A stretch of 64,000 nucleotides of DNA from Enterovibrio sp. JCM 19048 (GTDB lineage Bacteria; Pseudomonadota; Gammaproteobacteria; Enterobacterales; Vibrionaceae): contig BAXE01000007.1 of NCBI GenBank assembly GCA_001310415.1, forward strand, positions 124,001 through 188,000, given 5' to 3'. Shown piece by piece: positions 51,013-62,477 of the stretch. The position numbers were made by a program, and so were the translations under genes. The notes beneath the pieces are model-generated. The model saw nothing but the letters and a program-made list of their open reading frames with translations, had not been told where the DNA came from and ran no database searches. Position 1 is the stretch's first letter; each line of letters begins with the position of its first letter.

Positions 51013-52382
51013 TTACCAGAACATCCAGGCAAACAGTGCAAGCACTGAAATCGCGACGATATTGAGGTAGAAACCGGCACGCATCATTTCCGACTGTTTG
51101 ATATGGCCAGAGCCGAAGACAATGGCATTAGGCGGTGTCGCTACCGGCAGCATAAAGGCACAGGATGCTGCGACGGCAATCAGAGCTGACAGGATGACCG
51201 GTGAGACACCCAGCGCTTCAGCGACGGTGGCAAAAACAGGCACCAGTAGCGCAGCACTGGCCGTGTTACTTGCAAACTCTGTCAGGAATACCACGAATGC
51301 CACCACGGTCAGTAAAGTGAAGAAAATACCGGCCGAAGAGAGGAAGCCGCTCAGGGATTCTGCCAGGAATACGCTGGTACCTGTGGCTTTTAGTACATTG
51401 CTCAGTGTCAGACCACCTCCGAACAAAAGCAACACACCCCAGTCAGTGGTTTTCTCAACGTCTTTCCATTTCACCACGCGCGATGCGCCAAGCAGAACGA
51501 TAGCGGTAATCGCAACCAACGTATCAAACTTGCTCAATCCACCCAGCATTTGGTTGATAGGTTTGCTGAATACCCAGCAAATCACGGTGAACGCAAAAAT
51601 AGCCAAAGTCAGACGGCGAGGGTGTGTCCACTCGATGGGTTTGTGGTCAAGTTCAAAGGTATGTTTCAGGTTTGGTTTTGTCAGTGCGTAGAGCAAGCCG
51701 ATGGTCAGTGGTAAGAGCGTCAGAGTGATTGGCAAGCCGAGCTTCATCCACTCTGCGAAGTTAAGGTTAACCTCGGCAGCAGCGATGGCGTTTGGTGGGC
51801 TACCAACGATAGTCGCAATGCCACCGATACTGGCACAATAAGCCACACCCAGAAGAACAAACACGAACGTGCCTCGCTCAGACTTCGCATTTACCTTGCT
51901 CAGCACACCTAAAACCAGTGGCAGCATCATGGCTGTGGTAGCAGTGTTTGAAATCCACATGGAAAGCCCCGCAGTCACACCAAATAACATCATCACGCAA
52001 CGCTCATGCGTCCCTTTGCCAAAACGAGCACCTTATCGGCTATCGCCTGATCCAACTTCTGGGCGTGTAACGCTGCAGCGAGCGCAAAACCACCTAGGAA
52101 AAGGAAGATGATGGGGTTAGCGAAGTTGGCCAGTGCTGCGGGTGTAGAGAATACACCAAGCCCTACGGCTAACAGGGGAACCAAAAGAGCGGTAATGCTG
52201 ACATGCAGCGCTTCTGTCAGCCAGAGGATGGCCACAAAGACCAGCACACTCAAGCCGATAACGACATTTTTCTCAAAGGGAAGGAAATTAAGCATCAACG
52301 CGAAAAGCGCGATGTCAGCTATCAGTATCAAACTGTTTTTGTTAAACAGCCAGTCTTTGAAGGCTAGGGTTAAAGCTGTCAT
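51013..52382 (-). CDS. DASS/SLC13-family sodium:dicarboxylate symporter
   Basis: About 455 residues, 11-12 helices. The two SNT signature motifs, [12 protein letters not shown] and [12 protein letters not shown], and the substrate-site tail [12 protein letters not shown] are present, as in VcINDY. These carriers import succinate, malate and fumarate with sodium. A G lost near 51995 breaks the frame; restored it reads MSVAVMMLFGV. GAGGAAG precedes the ATG at 52382. Malic enzyme lies nearby, in the same direction. Confidence 0.9.
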
Positions 52383-52597
52383 AGGGACTTCCTCAGTTTC
52401 AATGAAGGCGAGCTTCTTATTGTCATTCCGACTTGTCAGTGCCAACTGAACGCCGGTTTGTTCAGAGCTGTTTCGCTCGTTGTGGGCGCATTATTGCGCA
52501 AAGAGAAAAACGGCAAGAGAGGCGGATGCCACGGAATTAATAAGATGTTGCACGGATGTTTAAAACTGGGAGGTGATGAATTTGAAATGGGTATTAA

Positions 52598-52620
52598 TCC
52601 ACCCATGCTGAATGGGTGGA
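52598..52620 (-). terminator. Hairpin downstream of sanA
   Basis: TCCACCCAT / ATGGGTGGA, a 9-bp stem with loop GCTGA. The U-tract after it is poor. Confidence 0.5.
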
Positions 52621-52635
52621 TGTATCAAACTGTTT

Positions 52636-53293
<658 letters not shown>

Positions 53294-53366
53294 CTCAATC
53301 AGAAAGGCAATAAACCAGAGGCAGAAACAGCAGGTTAAACCAAAATGTGTGAAATAACAAAAACAA

Positions 53367-53394
53367 CCTCCGCAATCCCGGGGGATTGCGGAGG
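53367..53394 (-). terminator. Terminator after the malic enzyme gene
   Basis: A 13-bp stem CCTCCGCAATCCC / GGGATTGCGGAGG followed on the minus strand by UUGUUUUUGUU. Confidence 0.92.
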
Positions 53395-53401
53395 GCAGGG
53401 C

Positions 53402-55092
53402 TTAGAATGATGTGCGTTTGTACTGGCGGTATTTCGGTTCCCAGAAGGTGTTGTCGATACGCTCAAGCAGGGCATCATCAGCCAACTCCAGTGCGACACC
53501 TTGTTCGATAGCTTTCTTAGCAACAGCCAGTGCAATGTGGCGGGATACCGAATGGATCTCTTCCAGCGCAGGCAGCAATGGGCCACGGCCAAACTTCGCC
53601 AGCGGTGAACATTCTGCCAATGCACGGCTTGATTCCATCAGCATTTCATCTGTCACACGTTTAGCTTCGGCAGCCAGGACACCCAAGCCGATGCCTGGGA
53701 AAATGTAGCTGTTGTTACACTGTGCAATGTTGAAGGTGCGTCCACCGTCAAGAACAACAGGGTCAAACGGGCTACCCGTCGCCACCAACGCAGCACCATC
53801 TGTCCAACGTAAAACGTCAAACGGTGTTGCTTCTACGCGGCTGGTAGGGTTAGACAGCGGGAATACGATTGGACGCTCGCAATGCGCGTGCATCGCTTTA
53901 ATCACTTCTTCACTGAACAGACCCGGCGCGCCGGATACACCGATCAATACCGTTGGTTTGGCGTTGTTCATGACATCCAGCAGTGAGATGTTTTGGTCAG
54001 TCAGCGTCCAGTCTTTGATTGCAGAAGACTTCTGTACCAGTTTTTGTTGGAAGTCGAGCAGGTTTGGCATGGCATCGAGCAGTAAGCCCCAGCGGTCTAC
54101 CATGAATACACGTTCACGTGCTTCTTTATCGGTAATGCCTTCTGAAACCATTTGCGCGATGATCGCCTCTGCAATACCACAGCCTGCAGAGCCCGCACCC
54201 AGGAAAGTGATACGCTGGTCAGACAGCTTGGTACCCGCAGCTTTACAGGCCGCAATCAGGGAGCCAACCGTGACGGCTGCAGTACCTTGGATGTCATCGT
54301 TAAAACAACATACGCGGTCTTTGTAGCGCTCAAGAATTGGCATCGCATTCTTCTGCGCGAAATCTTCGAACTGGATCAGTGCATCTGGCCAGCGGCGCTG
54401 AACGGCCTGAATGAATTCTTCAATAAAATCGTCGTAATCCTGACCGGTAACGCGTGTATGGCGCCAGCCATATACATAGGGTCAGACAGACGTTGTGGGT
54501 TATTGGTGCCCACATCCAGCACGATTGGCAGAGTGTATGCCGGGCTGATGCCACCACAAGCGGTATAGAGAGAGAGCTTACCGATTGGAATACCCATACC
54601 ACCGATACCTTGGTCGCCCAGACCCAGAATGCGCTCACCGTCCGTCACAACGATAACTTTTACGTTGTGGCGTGACGCATTGTTCAGCATGTCGTCGATG
54701 CGGAAACGGTTCGGGTAGGAGATGAACAGGCCACGGCCACGACGGTAGATTTCAGAGAAGTTTTCACACGCGGCGCCAACGGTCGGCGTGTAGATGATTG
54801 GCATCATCTCGGAAATGTGGCTGTTTACCAAACGGTAGAACAGGGTTTCGTTGGTGTCCTGAATGTTGCGCAGATAAATGTGCTTATCCATGTCGTTTTC
54901 AAAACGCTGGAATTGCTTGTAAGCACGCTCTGCCTGCTCTTCAATGCTCTCGATTGCTTCTGGCAAAAGACCTTCAAGGTTAAAGAACATGCGTTCTTCA
55001 ACAGAAAACGCGCTGCCTTTGTTCAAGAGTGGAGTTTCGAGTAACGCAGGGCCTGCGTAGGGAATGTAGAGAGGTCGCTTTTGATTATTCAT
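53402..55092 (-). CDS. maeA: NAD-dependent malic enzyme
   Basis: About 563 residues. Motifs: [19 protein letters not shown] (catalytic Tyr), [36 protein letters not shown], and the Rossmann site [13 protein letters not shown]. It converts malate to pyruvate and CO2. One lost G near 54470 breaks the frame; restored it reads [20 protein letters not shown]. The ATG at 55092 is preferred over a TTG at 55104. The SLC13 dicarboxylate carrier two genes downstream suggests a malate-use module. Confidence 0.95.
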
Positions 55093-55350
55093 GTATGAAG
55101 ACAACTCGTTCTTTCAGTAAGAGATTATTTTGCGCGGTAATCGGCAAAGAACAGGACTGAAAGTGTAGAAGGGATGCTTGGGACTATTCAAGCGTATTTT
55201 GTTTTAAACACCATAGTTGGCAGTAAACGGTGACGCGGCTCTTACTTGCTGGGTGGATTATTACCCATTCGCGGAATTAAAGGCGCTTTACGGCGCGAAT
55301 GCGGTACACTTGGTGCTGTTATTTGTAACCCTCAAACCAGCTGTATTTTC

Positions 55351-57698
55351 ATGCCAAATTCTGCACATCTCACTTTGCCGATTGATTCGCTTCGACCTTT
55401 GGTGGAGCAAAAACTTCCCGAACGCCACCTCATTGTTCAATCTGACACCGGTACCGGTAAATCGACACGACTACCTGTGTGGGCGATGAAACTCGGGCGG
55501 GTGTTGGTGATTGAACCCCGCAGAGTGGCATGTACCTCTTTGGCGGGTTTTGTGGCAGAAACACTCGATTGCCGCGTGGGAGAAACAGCAGGGTATGCGA
55601 TTAAGTTTGATCACTGCTTCTCGGAAGCGTCACGCATAGTGTTTGCAACGCCCGGTGTTGTGTTGCGCTGGTTCAGCGAGAACAAGTTAGCCGATTTTGA
55701 TGTGGTGATGATTGATGAATTCCATGAGCGCCGCGCTGAAACAGATCTGTTGGCAGCGCTACTAAAGAAAGTCGATAAGCACCGTTTAATCATTACTTCA
55801 GCGACGCTGGATAGCGATATACTTGCACACTACTTCGATGCTGACGTGCTCAAAGCGGATGCTGTAGGTTACGGTGTCACTATCTCTCATCATGCTGAAA
55901 GTCAGCGAATGCCATCCGGCAAGTATATAGAAACCCGGGTAAAACCCTTGGTGGAGCTGGCCTTAGATCGCGGCGGTGACGTACTGGTGTTTTTGCCCGG
56001 TAAAAAGGAAATCAACCAGTGCCAGTCAGCGTTAAAAGAACTGGGCGCAGAAGTCATTCCCCTTCATGCCTCGGTTTCCGATTCTGACCGCCACCGAGCG
56101 CTGCATCAATCCGAAAACCAGCGTATCGTCCTGGCCACCAATGTTGCTGAAACTTCGCTGACTATTCCCGGCATTGTTACCGTTATCGATACCGGTATGG
56201 AGCGTCGCACCCATCAGCGGAATGGCCGCACAGCGTTGGCTTTACATGCGATTTCTAAAGCCAGTGCTAAACAGCGTGCCGGTCGTGCAGGACGTATTGC
56301 TGCAGGCTTTTGTGAGCGCCTTTATGGTGAGCATGCGCCATTGGAAGCGTTTACGCCTCCGGAGTTGGAAAGGGAAGATTTAACTGAAACCATGCTGGCA
56401 TCGGCCTGTTGTGGTTATGCGTTGACGTCATTGGACTTTCTGGCTCCACTACCTGAAAAGTCATTGAAAGCGGCACAAAACCGTTTGCTGGAAATGAAAG
56501 CAATTGATGATACCGGCATTGCAACTGAACACGGGAAATTGCTCTATCCGCTTCCTATCGACAGCCTGTTTGCTCATTTGATTTCTGGAATGGCAGTCAA
56601 GGCACACAAAGAGGCGATGGTGGATTTGGCCGCAATACTGCAAACGCCGATGACTGTTTGGAAGCGCAGGGGCGGAGAGATTGAACTGGATGAATTCAGG
56701 CAATGGAATCCTAATTTGTGTGACGCTGTCACTTCAATTGCAGTGCTTCGTGGCGAGGCTCCATTAGAATTGCTTACCATTGATGAACTCGCCTTGATGA
56801 AGCCAGAAAGTTGTCGGCTTCAATCCGGGAAGCAATGGCACTCCCGCAATGGAAAGTTACCAGCCGGTACCAGCGTGAGAGTTTCCTTAGAAATGTTATG
56901 CATGTAGCCCCTGAACTGGTGTTTGTGCGCCGGGAACGACGCCAACAAGCTTTTGGCAACGGTATCAGTGAAGTTGTATTAAGCCGTGACAGTGATTTTC
57001 CGTCGGAGCCACAGGCTGCGATTGTTTTCGATCAGTTCCATCTTGCGGGTCGTGGCGCAAAACAAACAACCTCCTATGCCACATGTATGGCGCCGGTGCC
57101 GTTCAACTGGATGGTTGATAGCGGCTTAGGCGAAGACATTGTTGCTGACTTTGTGAACGACGATGGCGTTGTGCTGGATTGCATCCAACGGGTATATGCC
57201 GGAAGGGTGATTGGCGAACATCAAAGTGAGTCCTCGGGTGAGAACCTTATCCGAGCACTGGCAACCCAAATTTTGCTCGGAGAGATTTTGTCTGGCGCAG
57301 GCGAGCGTCTTACAAGGGAAATCCGCTACTGGAATCTTTATCAAGCTCTGGAACTCAATAAGGTAGCCGAAATCGTTGATGAGCAGGTGTGGCTTGAGCA
57401 AGCACTGCTAGATTTAGGGGTTGAATCCGCAGAAGATCTGGAACTTATCGACGCGGGTGACCTGCAATTCAACGGTATCCCTGCGTGGGAGTTTGACGAC
57501 TTTGCGGATAAATACCCGCTCGAGGTTAAGTTGCCTGAGTTGCATTTGAACGTGGAATACCAAAAAGGGAAACGAACGGTAGTGGTTCACCATGCAGGCG
57601 GGAATCGTAAAGACGGCCCTAAACGCTGGGAGTTGCCTTCTTGGAGTGGTTGGAAAGTGCAATATAGAAAAGCCAGCCGTCTTGTCGACGTGAAATGA
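55351..57698 (+). CDS. HrpB-like DExH-box RNA helicase
   Basis: About 780 residues. Motif I TGTGKSTRLPVW, motif Ia EPRRVACTSLA, motif II DEFHERR (DEFH, not DEAH), motif III ITSATLD, motif VI KQRAGRAGRIAAG, then the HA2-type domain and an HrpB-like C-terminal region. Adding a G near 56814 joins the two halves (PESCRASIREAMALPQW). Start at 55351 is chosen where homology-like sequence begins. A relative of HrpA/HrpB, which act in mRNA processing and ribosome quality control; the exact role is unknown. Confidence 0.85.
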
Positions 57699-57700
57699 AA

Positions 57701-57723
57701 AAAGGCCGATTTGATCGGCCTTT
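57701..57723. terminator. Bidirectional terminator after the helicase gene
   Basis: AAAGGCCGAT / ATCGGCCTTT with loop TTG, A-run before and T after. Confidence 0.9.
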
Positions 57724-57761
57724 CTTGATTTCAGTGAGGTATATACCCCAGCAACCTGATC

Positions 57762-58295
57762 TTACCGGACGCGACGGTAGTGGTTTTTGATCATGGCACC
57801 CAGCAAGACTTCACTGTTTACCAGTTCGTACGCTTGGTGCGCAGGCAAATCGCTGAACAAGCGCGAGCCGCCACCCAGCAATACCGGGATTTGAGTGATG
57901 ATAAGGTCATCAATCAAATCTTCAGTCAAAAAGCTCTGCACTGTCTTTCCACCATCGATGTAAAGATTTTCAAAACCGCGTTTGTTCAGAGTATTGATAA
58001 TCTCAGGCAAAGCGCCTGACACCAGCTCAGCTTTATCCTGATAGTTTTCAGGAATCTCTGTTAGTGTGTTGCTCAACACGAATACAGGCTTGTTGTAAGG
58101 CCAGTCGCAGTCAAATCCGCAAACTGTCTCAAACGTTGTTCTGCCCATCACAAGGGCATCAACACCTGCCATAAACTCAGCCCAGCCGAAATCAGAGTGA
58201 TCAGGGTTCGGAATGCTGTGCAGCCAATCCAGACCGCCATCTCTGTCAGCAATGTAGCCATCAAGGCTGGTGGCGATATAAACAATATTTTTCAT
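57762..58295 (-). CDS. Dihydrofolate reductase-like (RibD C-domain family) protein
   Basis: 177 residues from ATG at 58295: VYIATSLDGYIADRDGGLDW, DALVMGRTTFETV, NLYIDGGKTVQSFL and TQIPVLLGGGSRLFSDL, the NADPH-binding layout of the YwjB/YyaP DHFR-like family. These reduce pterin-like or riboflavin-pathway substrates; this one's substrate is unknown. Intact. Confidence 0.85.
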   Translation of the reverse strand: MKNIVYIATSLDGYIADRDGGLDWLHSIPNPDHSDFGWAEFMAGVDALVMGRTTFETVCGFDCDWPYNKPVFVLSNTLTEIPENYQDKAELVSGALPEIINTLNKRGFENLYIDGGKTVQSFLTEDLIDDLIITQIPVLLGGGSRLFSDLPAHQAYELVNSEVLLGAMIKNHYRRVR

Positions 58296-58322
58296 AGCGG
58301 TTACCCGGTGCATCAAAAAGAA

Positions 58323-58352
58323 AAAGCCATTCACTGTGAGGTGAATGGCTTT
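58323..58352 (-). terminator. Terminator after yajQ
   Basis: A 12-bp stem AAAGCCATTCAC / GTGAATGGCTTT followed by UUUUCUUUUU on the minus strand. Confidence 0.9.
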
Positions 58353-58371
58353 GTCGTTCCTAACTTATTGA

Positions 58372-58853
58372 TTAGTCGCGGAAGTTAGTGAACTGGAATG
58401 GCTGACCCAGGTCTGATTCACGAACCAGTTGCATGACTTCCTGTAGATCATCACGCTTTTTACCGGTTACGCGAACCTGTTCGCCCTGGATTTGAGCCTG
58501 CACTTTGATCTTGGCATCTTTGATTTTTTTGATGATTTTCTTAGCAATGTCAGCTTCGATGCCATTTTTAAAATGGACATCGCTGAAGAAGGTTTTACCT
58601 GAGTGAACCATGTCTTTAGGTTCCATTGCACGTGCATCACGCCGCGCTTGGCGAGGTTGCCACGCAGGATATCCATCATCTGGTTAACCTGAAAATCTGA
58701 CTCAGCAGCGACTTTGACCACTTCTTTGTTCAGTTCGAAACTTGCATCGACGTTACGAAAGTCGAAGCGGGTAGCCAGTTCGCGCTTAGCATTGTCTACC
58801 GCGTTTTTCAGTTCAACACTGTCTATTTCAGAAACGATATCAAAAGAAGGCAT
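58372..58853 (-). CDS. yajQ: YajQ-family nucleotide-binding protein
   Basis: About 161 residues: [20 protein letters not shown], then [12 protein letters not shown], and after a frame break near 58638 (one G lost; repaired [16 protein letters not shown]), the end [12 protein letters not shown]. YajQ-family proteins bind nucleotides, c-di-GMP in Xanthomonas, and associate with translation. It starts 28 bases after aroH, so the two may be cotranscribed. Confidence 0.93.
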
Positions 58854-58881
58854 AGTTAAATCCTGATTAATCTTTATGTGT

Positions 58882-59946
58882 TTAGTATTGACTGTTACGT
58901 TCGGCGACGGCAACTGAAAGCATGTTCAACATGCGAGCCGTGTCGTCCCATCCGAGGCAAGGGTCGGTGATTGACTGACCATACGTCAGACCTGCGATGT
59001 TGTCTTTATCAACGGCCTGGTTGCCTTCTTCGATGAAACTTTCCGCCATAATACCTGCAATGTGGGTATCACCTTTCACGATTTGCTGGCAAATATCCTC
59101 TGCAACATCGATTTGACGACGATGCTGCTTTTCACAGTTTGCATGGCTGAAATCTACCACCAAACGCGGTGTAAGGTTAAATGCTGAAAGGTTCGCTGCA
59201 GCTGCCTCAACGTCTTCACGCGCGTAGTTCGGCTGGTGGCCGCCACGCAAAATAACATGGCCGTACGGATTACCGCTGGTGCGGTAAATGGTCATGACAC
59301 CGTTTTTATCTGGCGAGCAGAAAAGGTGCGAGGTCTGGCTGGAGCGGATCGCATCGATAGCGATTTTGATGTTGCCATCCGTACCGTTTTTAAATCCAAC
59401 CGGACAAGAAAGCGCAGAGGCCATTTCACGGTGGATTTGTGATTCTGTCGTACGCGCACCAATTGCGCCCCAAGTAACAAGATCGGCGATGTACTGGCCG
59501 GTGATCATGTCGAGGAACTCAGTGGCTGTTGGCATGCCAAGCTTGTTGACATCCAGCAGGAACTGGCGCGCTTTAAACAGGCCTTCGCGCAGTTTGCAGC
59601 TGCCGTCAAGGTCAGGATCATTGATCATGCCTTTCCAGCCAACAACGGTGCGTGGCTTCTCAAAGTAGGTGCGCATTACGATGTGCAGGGTATCTTTGTG
59701 CTCGTCTGCAATCGCTTTCAGGCGCTTTGCATAATCGAGCCCTGCTTCGGTGTCGTGGATAGAGCAGGGGCCAACAACGACCAGTAGGCGGTTGTCACGA
59801 CCGGTCAGAATGTCTTCTGTAATTTTGCGCGCAACGGCAATGTGCTCAGCAACACTGTCAGTGATCGGTGAAGTATCTTCGACTTCAGCCGGAGTCGGCA
59901 GCGTATCAACGGCTAGTGTTCTGAGTTCGTCAGTTTTAATCGGCAT
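58882..59946 (-). CDS. aroH: DAHP synthase, AroH (tryptophan-sensitive) type
   Basis: About 354 residues: [54 protein letters not shown] and [15 protein letters not shown], with metal ligands intact. The stretches [34 protein letters not shown] and [11 protein letters not shown] match E. coli AroH more than AroG or AroF. It makes the first shikimate-pathway intermediate from PEP and erythrose-4-phosphate. The start at 59946 aligns with AroH ([11 protein letters not shown]); 59958 is possible. No TrpR operator was found upstream. Confidence 0.88.
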   Translation of the reverse strand: MPIKTDELRTLAVDTLPTPAEVEDTSPITDSVAEHIAVARKITEDILTGRDNRLLVVVGPCSIHDTEAGLDYAKRLKAIADEHKDTLHIVMRTYFEKPRTVVGWKGMINDPDLDGSCKLREGLFKARQFLLDVNKLGMPTATEFLDMITGQYIADLVTWGAIGARTTESQIHREMASALSCPVGFKNGTDGNIKIAIDAIRSSQTSHLFCSPDKNGVMTIYRTSGNPYGHVILRGGHQPNYAREDVEAAAANLSAFNLTPRLVVDFSHANCEKQHRRQIDVAEDICQQIVKGDTHIAGIMAESFIEEGNQAVDKDNIAGLTYGQSITDPCLGWDDTARMLNMLSVAVAERNSQY

Positions 59947-60279
59947 GGAAACTGCCATCCTTACTTGTTGCGAAGGCAGTAAGATAGCAAAAAACAGGGA
60001 CAGAAAAGCAGGGATGTGATCTTTCAGCGATTTATTCTGCCTATCGCTCTAGATTTCACCACTTACCACCTGGAAATCCCCGCTTTTGTCCCGTCGTTTT
60101 AACTGGGATGTAAAACAAAAGCGAAATTCTGATTTTCACTTGTAACACTTCTGCTCTCTGGGTATGTTGATCAGCGGAAGGTCAAAAATCAGGCGCTTGC
60201 AAGCTTCTAGACAATTTTTCGCCTTTTCCGCTACGCCGCTTTGAAGGCACGTTTTTCACAAAAGCAGTATTGGTGCGCT
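59947..60279. other. Divergent intergenic region, aroH / PEP-synthase-like gene
   Basis: 333 bases that must hold the promoters of two divergent genes. I find no trp operator, no strong inverted repeat and no small gene with a good ribosome-binding site. Confidence 0.5.
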
Positions 60280-61083
60280 ATGTCTCAAATGGATTTGACT
60301 TATTCTTACGCTTTAAAATCTCCCTCCCAACTGGAAAACGCTGAAAAAGCATTTGGGTTGGTCTGTTTAGGTGAGCTGTTTACCCAGCTTGTCGGTGAGC
60401 ATCCTTCTGCATTGTCTGATGAGCAACAGGTAGTTGAGCAAGTGCTCGCGTTGCTGGAGCAAAATTTTGCAGCGAACCAGAACAGACCGCTTCGCGTGAT
60501 GCTGAATGATTTAACTTCTCAGGTTTTTGGGTCGCTGAAAAACGCAGATCAGGAACCGCACGAGTTTAACCCGGCAATGGGGCTTCGTGGTGTCTCCCGT
60601 TTTGCCAGTGACATCGGCAAATTCGGCTTTGTCTTTGAATGCAAAGTACTCAAGCAAGCCATTGTTGAAAAGAATTTGCCTGTTGAAATCGTGGTGCCGT
60701 TTGTGCGCACCTCCAGCGAAGCTGCGACAATGATTGATTTATTGGCAGAGCAGGGGCTGTGCCGTGGCGCCAATGGATTGAAAGTGCTGTTGGCTTGTCA
60801 GCTACCGGCAAACGCCATTTTGGCAGATGCGCTGCTGGCCTATTTTGATGGCATGATCATCGATGTCGATAACCTAGCTGCATTTACCCTTGGTGTCGAT
60901 TTTGAGGATGCCGCATTGCCTTACACATTCAACAAAGGCAATGAAGCAGTTAGAACCCTGATTCTGGAAACAGTGCGCAAGGTTCAGGTGGCTGAAAAAC
61001 CGGTTCAGATTCTGGCTCAGGAAACGGACACCGCGATTATTGAGCTGGCAGAAGCCGCCAATGTAGAGCTGATTTTTCACTGA
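60280..61083 (+). CDS. Orphan PEP-utilising enzyme C-domain protein, likely inactive
   Basis: About 267 residues covering only the C-terminal TIM-barrel domain of PEP synthase/PPDK: FNPAMGLRGVSRF, VEIVVPFVRTSSEA, GLKVLLACQLPANAILAD, YFDGMIIDVDNLAAFTLGVD. The ATP-grasp and phosphohistidine domains are absent. The catalytic cysteine motif near the end (ICGQ in PpsA) is replaced by ILAQ, so it is probably not catalytic. In E. coli aroH, ppsR and ppsA are neighbours; here the domain sits divergent from aroH. A regulatory role is speculation. Starts at 60280 (ATG) or 60241 (TTG). Confidence 0.75.
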   Translation: MSQMDLTYSYALKSPSQLENAEKAFGLVCLGELFTQLVGEHPSALSDEQQVVEQVLALLEQNFAANQNRPLRVMLNDLTSQVFGSLKNADQEPHEFNPAMGLRGVSRFASDIGKFGFVFECKVLKQAIVEKNLPVEIVVPFVRTSSEAATMIDLLAEQGLCRGANGLKVLLACQLPANAILADALLAYFDGMIIDVDNLAAFTLGVDFEDAALPYTFNKGNEAVRTLILETVRKVQVAEKPVQILAQETDTAIIELAEAANVELIFH

Positions 61084-61103
61084 TCCGTAATGCTCGCCAC
61101 AAG

Positions 61104-61129
61104 ACGCCACGCTAAGCCGTGGCGTTTTT
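61104..61129 (+). terminator. Terminator after the PEP-synthase-like gene
   Basis: ACGCCACG / CGTGGCGT, loop of 6, then TTTTT. Confidence 0.9.
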
Positions 61130-61246
61130 CGTTACTGGGAGCGAGCAAGAATGAATCAATTGAACGTTTGTCCTTAAATTACTGCAAACTTACCTACGCA
61201 AATTTCGTATACTGCGCGGTAGTTAACGTGAAAGAGCAAGACATCA

Positions 61247-62082
61247 ATGATTAAAATCGGTCAAATGAACACGCTTACCGTGGTCAAAGAGGTTGAATTC
61301 GGCGTATTCGTCGACGGTGGACGAGAGTATGGCAATATTCTTCTGCCAAAACGCTATGTGCCTAAGGGCACGTCTCTCGGCGACGAAATCAACGTGTTCA
61401 TCTACTTTGACTCGGAAGACGATGTCATTGCCACTACCGAAAAGCCGCTGGCTCAAGTGGGTCAGTTCGCCAAGCTACAGTGCGTGAGTGCTAACAGCGT
61501 CGGTGCTTTCCTGAACTGGGGGCTGCCAAAAGACCTGCTAGTTCCTTTCAGCGAACAACGTGTTCGCATGCAGGAAGGCAAAAACTATCTGGTTTACCTG
61601 TACGTTGACAATGCGTCTGGCCGTATTGTGGGCTCTACCAAGTTCAACAAGTTCCTGGATAAAACACCTGCGCGTTACAAGAAAGGCGACCAGGTGCATG
61701 TGACCATCGTTGAAGAAACGGATCTGGGTTACAAGTGTGCTGTTAATGATGCTCACTGGGGCTTGCTGTTCAAATCAGAAATCTTCGGCAAACTATTTGT
61801 CGGTAAGAGCCTGAAAGCCTACATCAAGCAAGTGCGTGAAGATGGCAAGATTGACCTTGCACTGCAAAAGCTGGGCAAAGGTAAAGTAGACGACGTCGCG
61901 GATAAAATTATCCGTACACTGGAATTGAAAGGTGGCTTCTTGCCTGTGAATGACAAGAGCAGCCAGATGCGATTTTCTCTTTGTTCCGCACCAGTAAAGC
62001 GACGTTTAAAAAGACCATTGGTGGCCTTTATAAAGAGCGCCGCATCCGCATTGAAAAAGAGGGTATCTACCTCATCAAGTAA
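61247..62082 (+). CDS. cvfB: CvfB-like S1-domain RNA-binding protein
   Basis: About 278 residues with three S1-type domains (LTVVKEVEFGVFVDGG; LQCVSANSVGAFLNWGLPKD; VHVTIVEETDLGYKCAVND) and a C-terminal winged helix. One C lost near 61967 breaks the end; restored it reads SSPDAIFSLFRTSKATFKK and ends EKEGIYLIK with TAA at 62080-62082. CvfB is an RNA-binding regulator in Staphylococcus; the role in gammaproteobacteria (YitL family) is not clear. Confidence 0.88.
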
Positions 62083-62117
62083 CAATATCACCAAGTGATA
62101 AAGCTTGAGTAATACTG

Positions 62118-62140
62118 AAAAGCCGCGTTTGCGGCTTTTT
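62118..62140 (+). terminator. Terminator after cvfB
   Basis: AAAAGCCGC / GCGGCTTTT with loop GTTT, followed by T. Confidence 0.92.
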
Positions 62141-62172
62141 TTGTGACTAAAGAAACGTACGGATCGTCAGAC

Positions 62173-62198
62173 AAAAAGAGCCCGGAACGATTCCTGTT
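62173..62198. repeat. Half copy of the terminator at 62345-62376
   Basis: The 25 bases from AAAAAGAGCCCGGAACGATT onward repeat those at 62345-62369, but the matching right arm is missing. It looks like a truncated duplication. Nothing else is recognised in 62199-62344. Confidence 0.6.
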
Positions 62199-62344
62199 TG
62201 TTTATTTTTCGGAATGATCGCGAATTATTTTGAATGCTTTGGAATTGCTTTACTTATCAAAATGTTAATCAAGAATCTGGTGTCGGATTTGGTGTCAGCT
62301 TTCATCTTGTCATAGTAAAGTAGAGTAAAAACAATGACATATAA

Positions 62345-62457
62345 AAAAGAGCCCGGAACGATTCCTGTTCCGGGCTTAGGGGAATGGCTCGTTAAGAGCC
62401 TTGCGCTAACTGGTTTAAATGGAGATTTGTAACACTTCAAAATTTAGTTGGCGCAAG
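62345..62457 (-). ncRNA. Candidate structured RNA (3' UTR or sRNA) with terminator, downstream of rsmF
   Basis: On the minus strand three stems follow in order: a 12-bp stem with one mismatch (62446-62457 with 62400-62411), a 5-bp stem GGCTC/GAGCC (62385-62399), and a strong terminator stem AGCCCGGAAC/GTTCCGGGCT (62349-62376) with a run of six U. It starts about 20 bases after the rsmF stop. It could be the rsmF 3' UTR or a separately made or processed small RNA. It matches no RNA family I know. Confidence 0.5.
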
Positions 62458-62477
62458 CTCCACGGCGTGTTTCACCT

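Noticed and set aside
59947..60279. TrpR operator upstream of aroH
   Set aside because: Isolated CTAG tetramers occur but no palindrome near the trp operator consensus.
62400..62457. Integron attC-like site (TAAC ... GTTGGCG in inverted stems)
   Set aside because: The arms do not fit RYYYAAC/GTTRRRY, no cassette-like genes flank it, and it runs into a transcription terminator.
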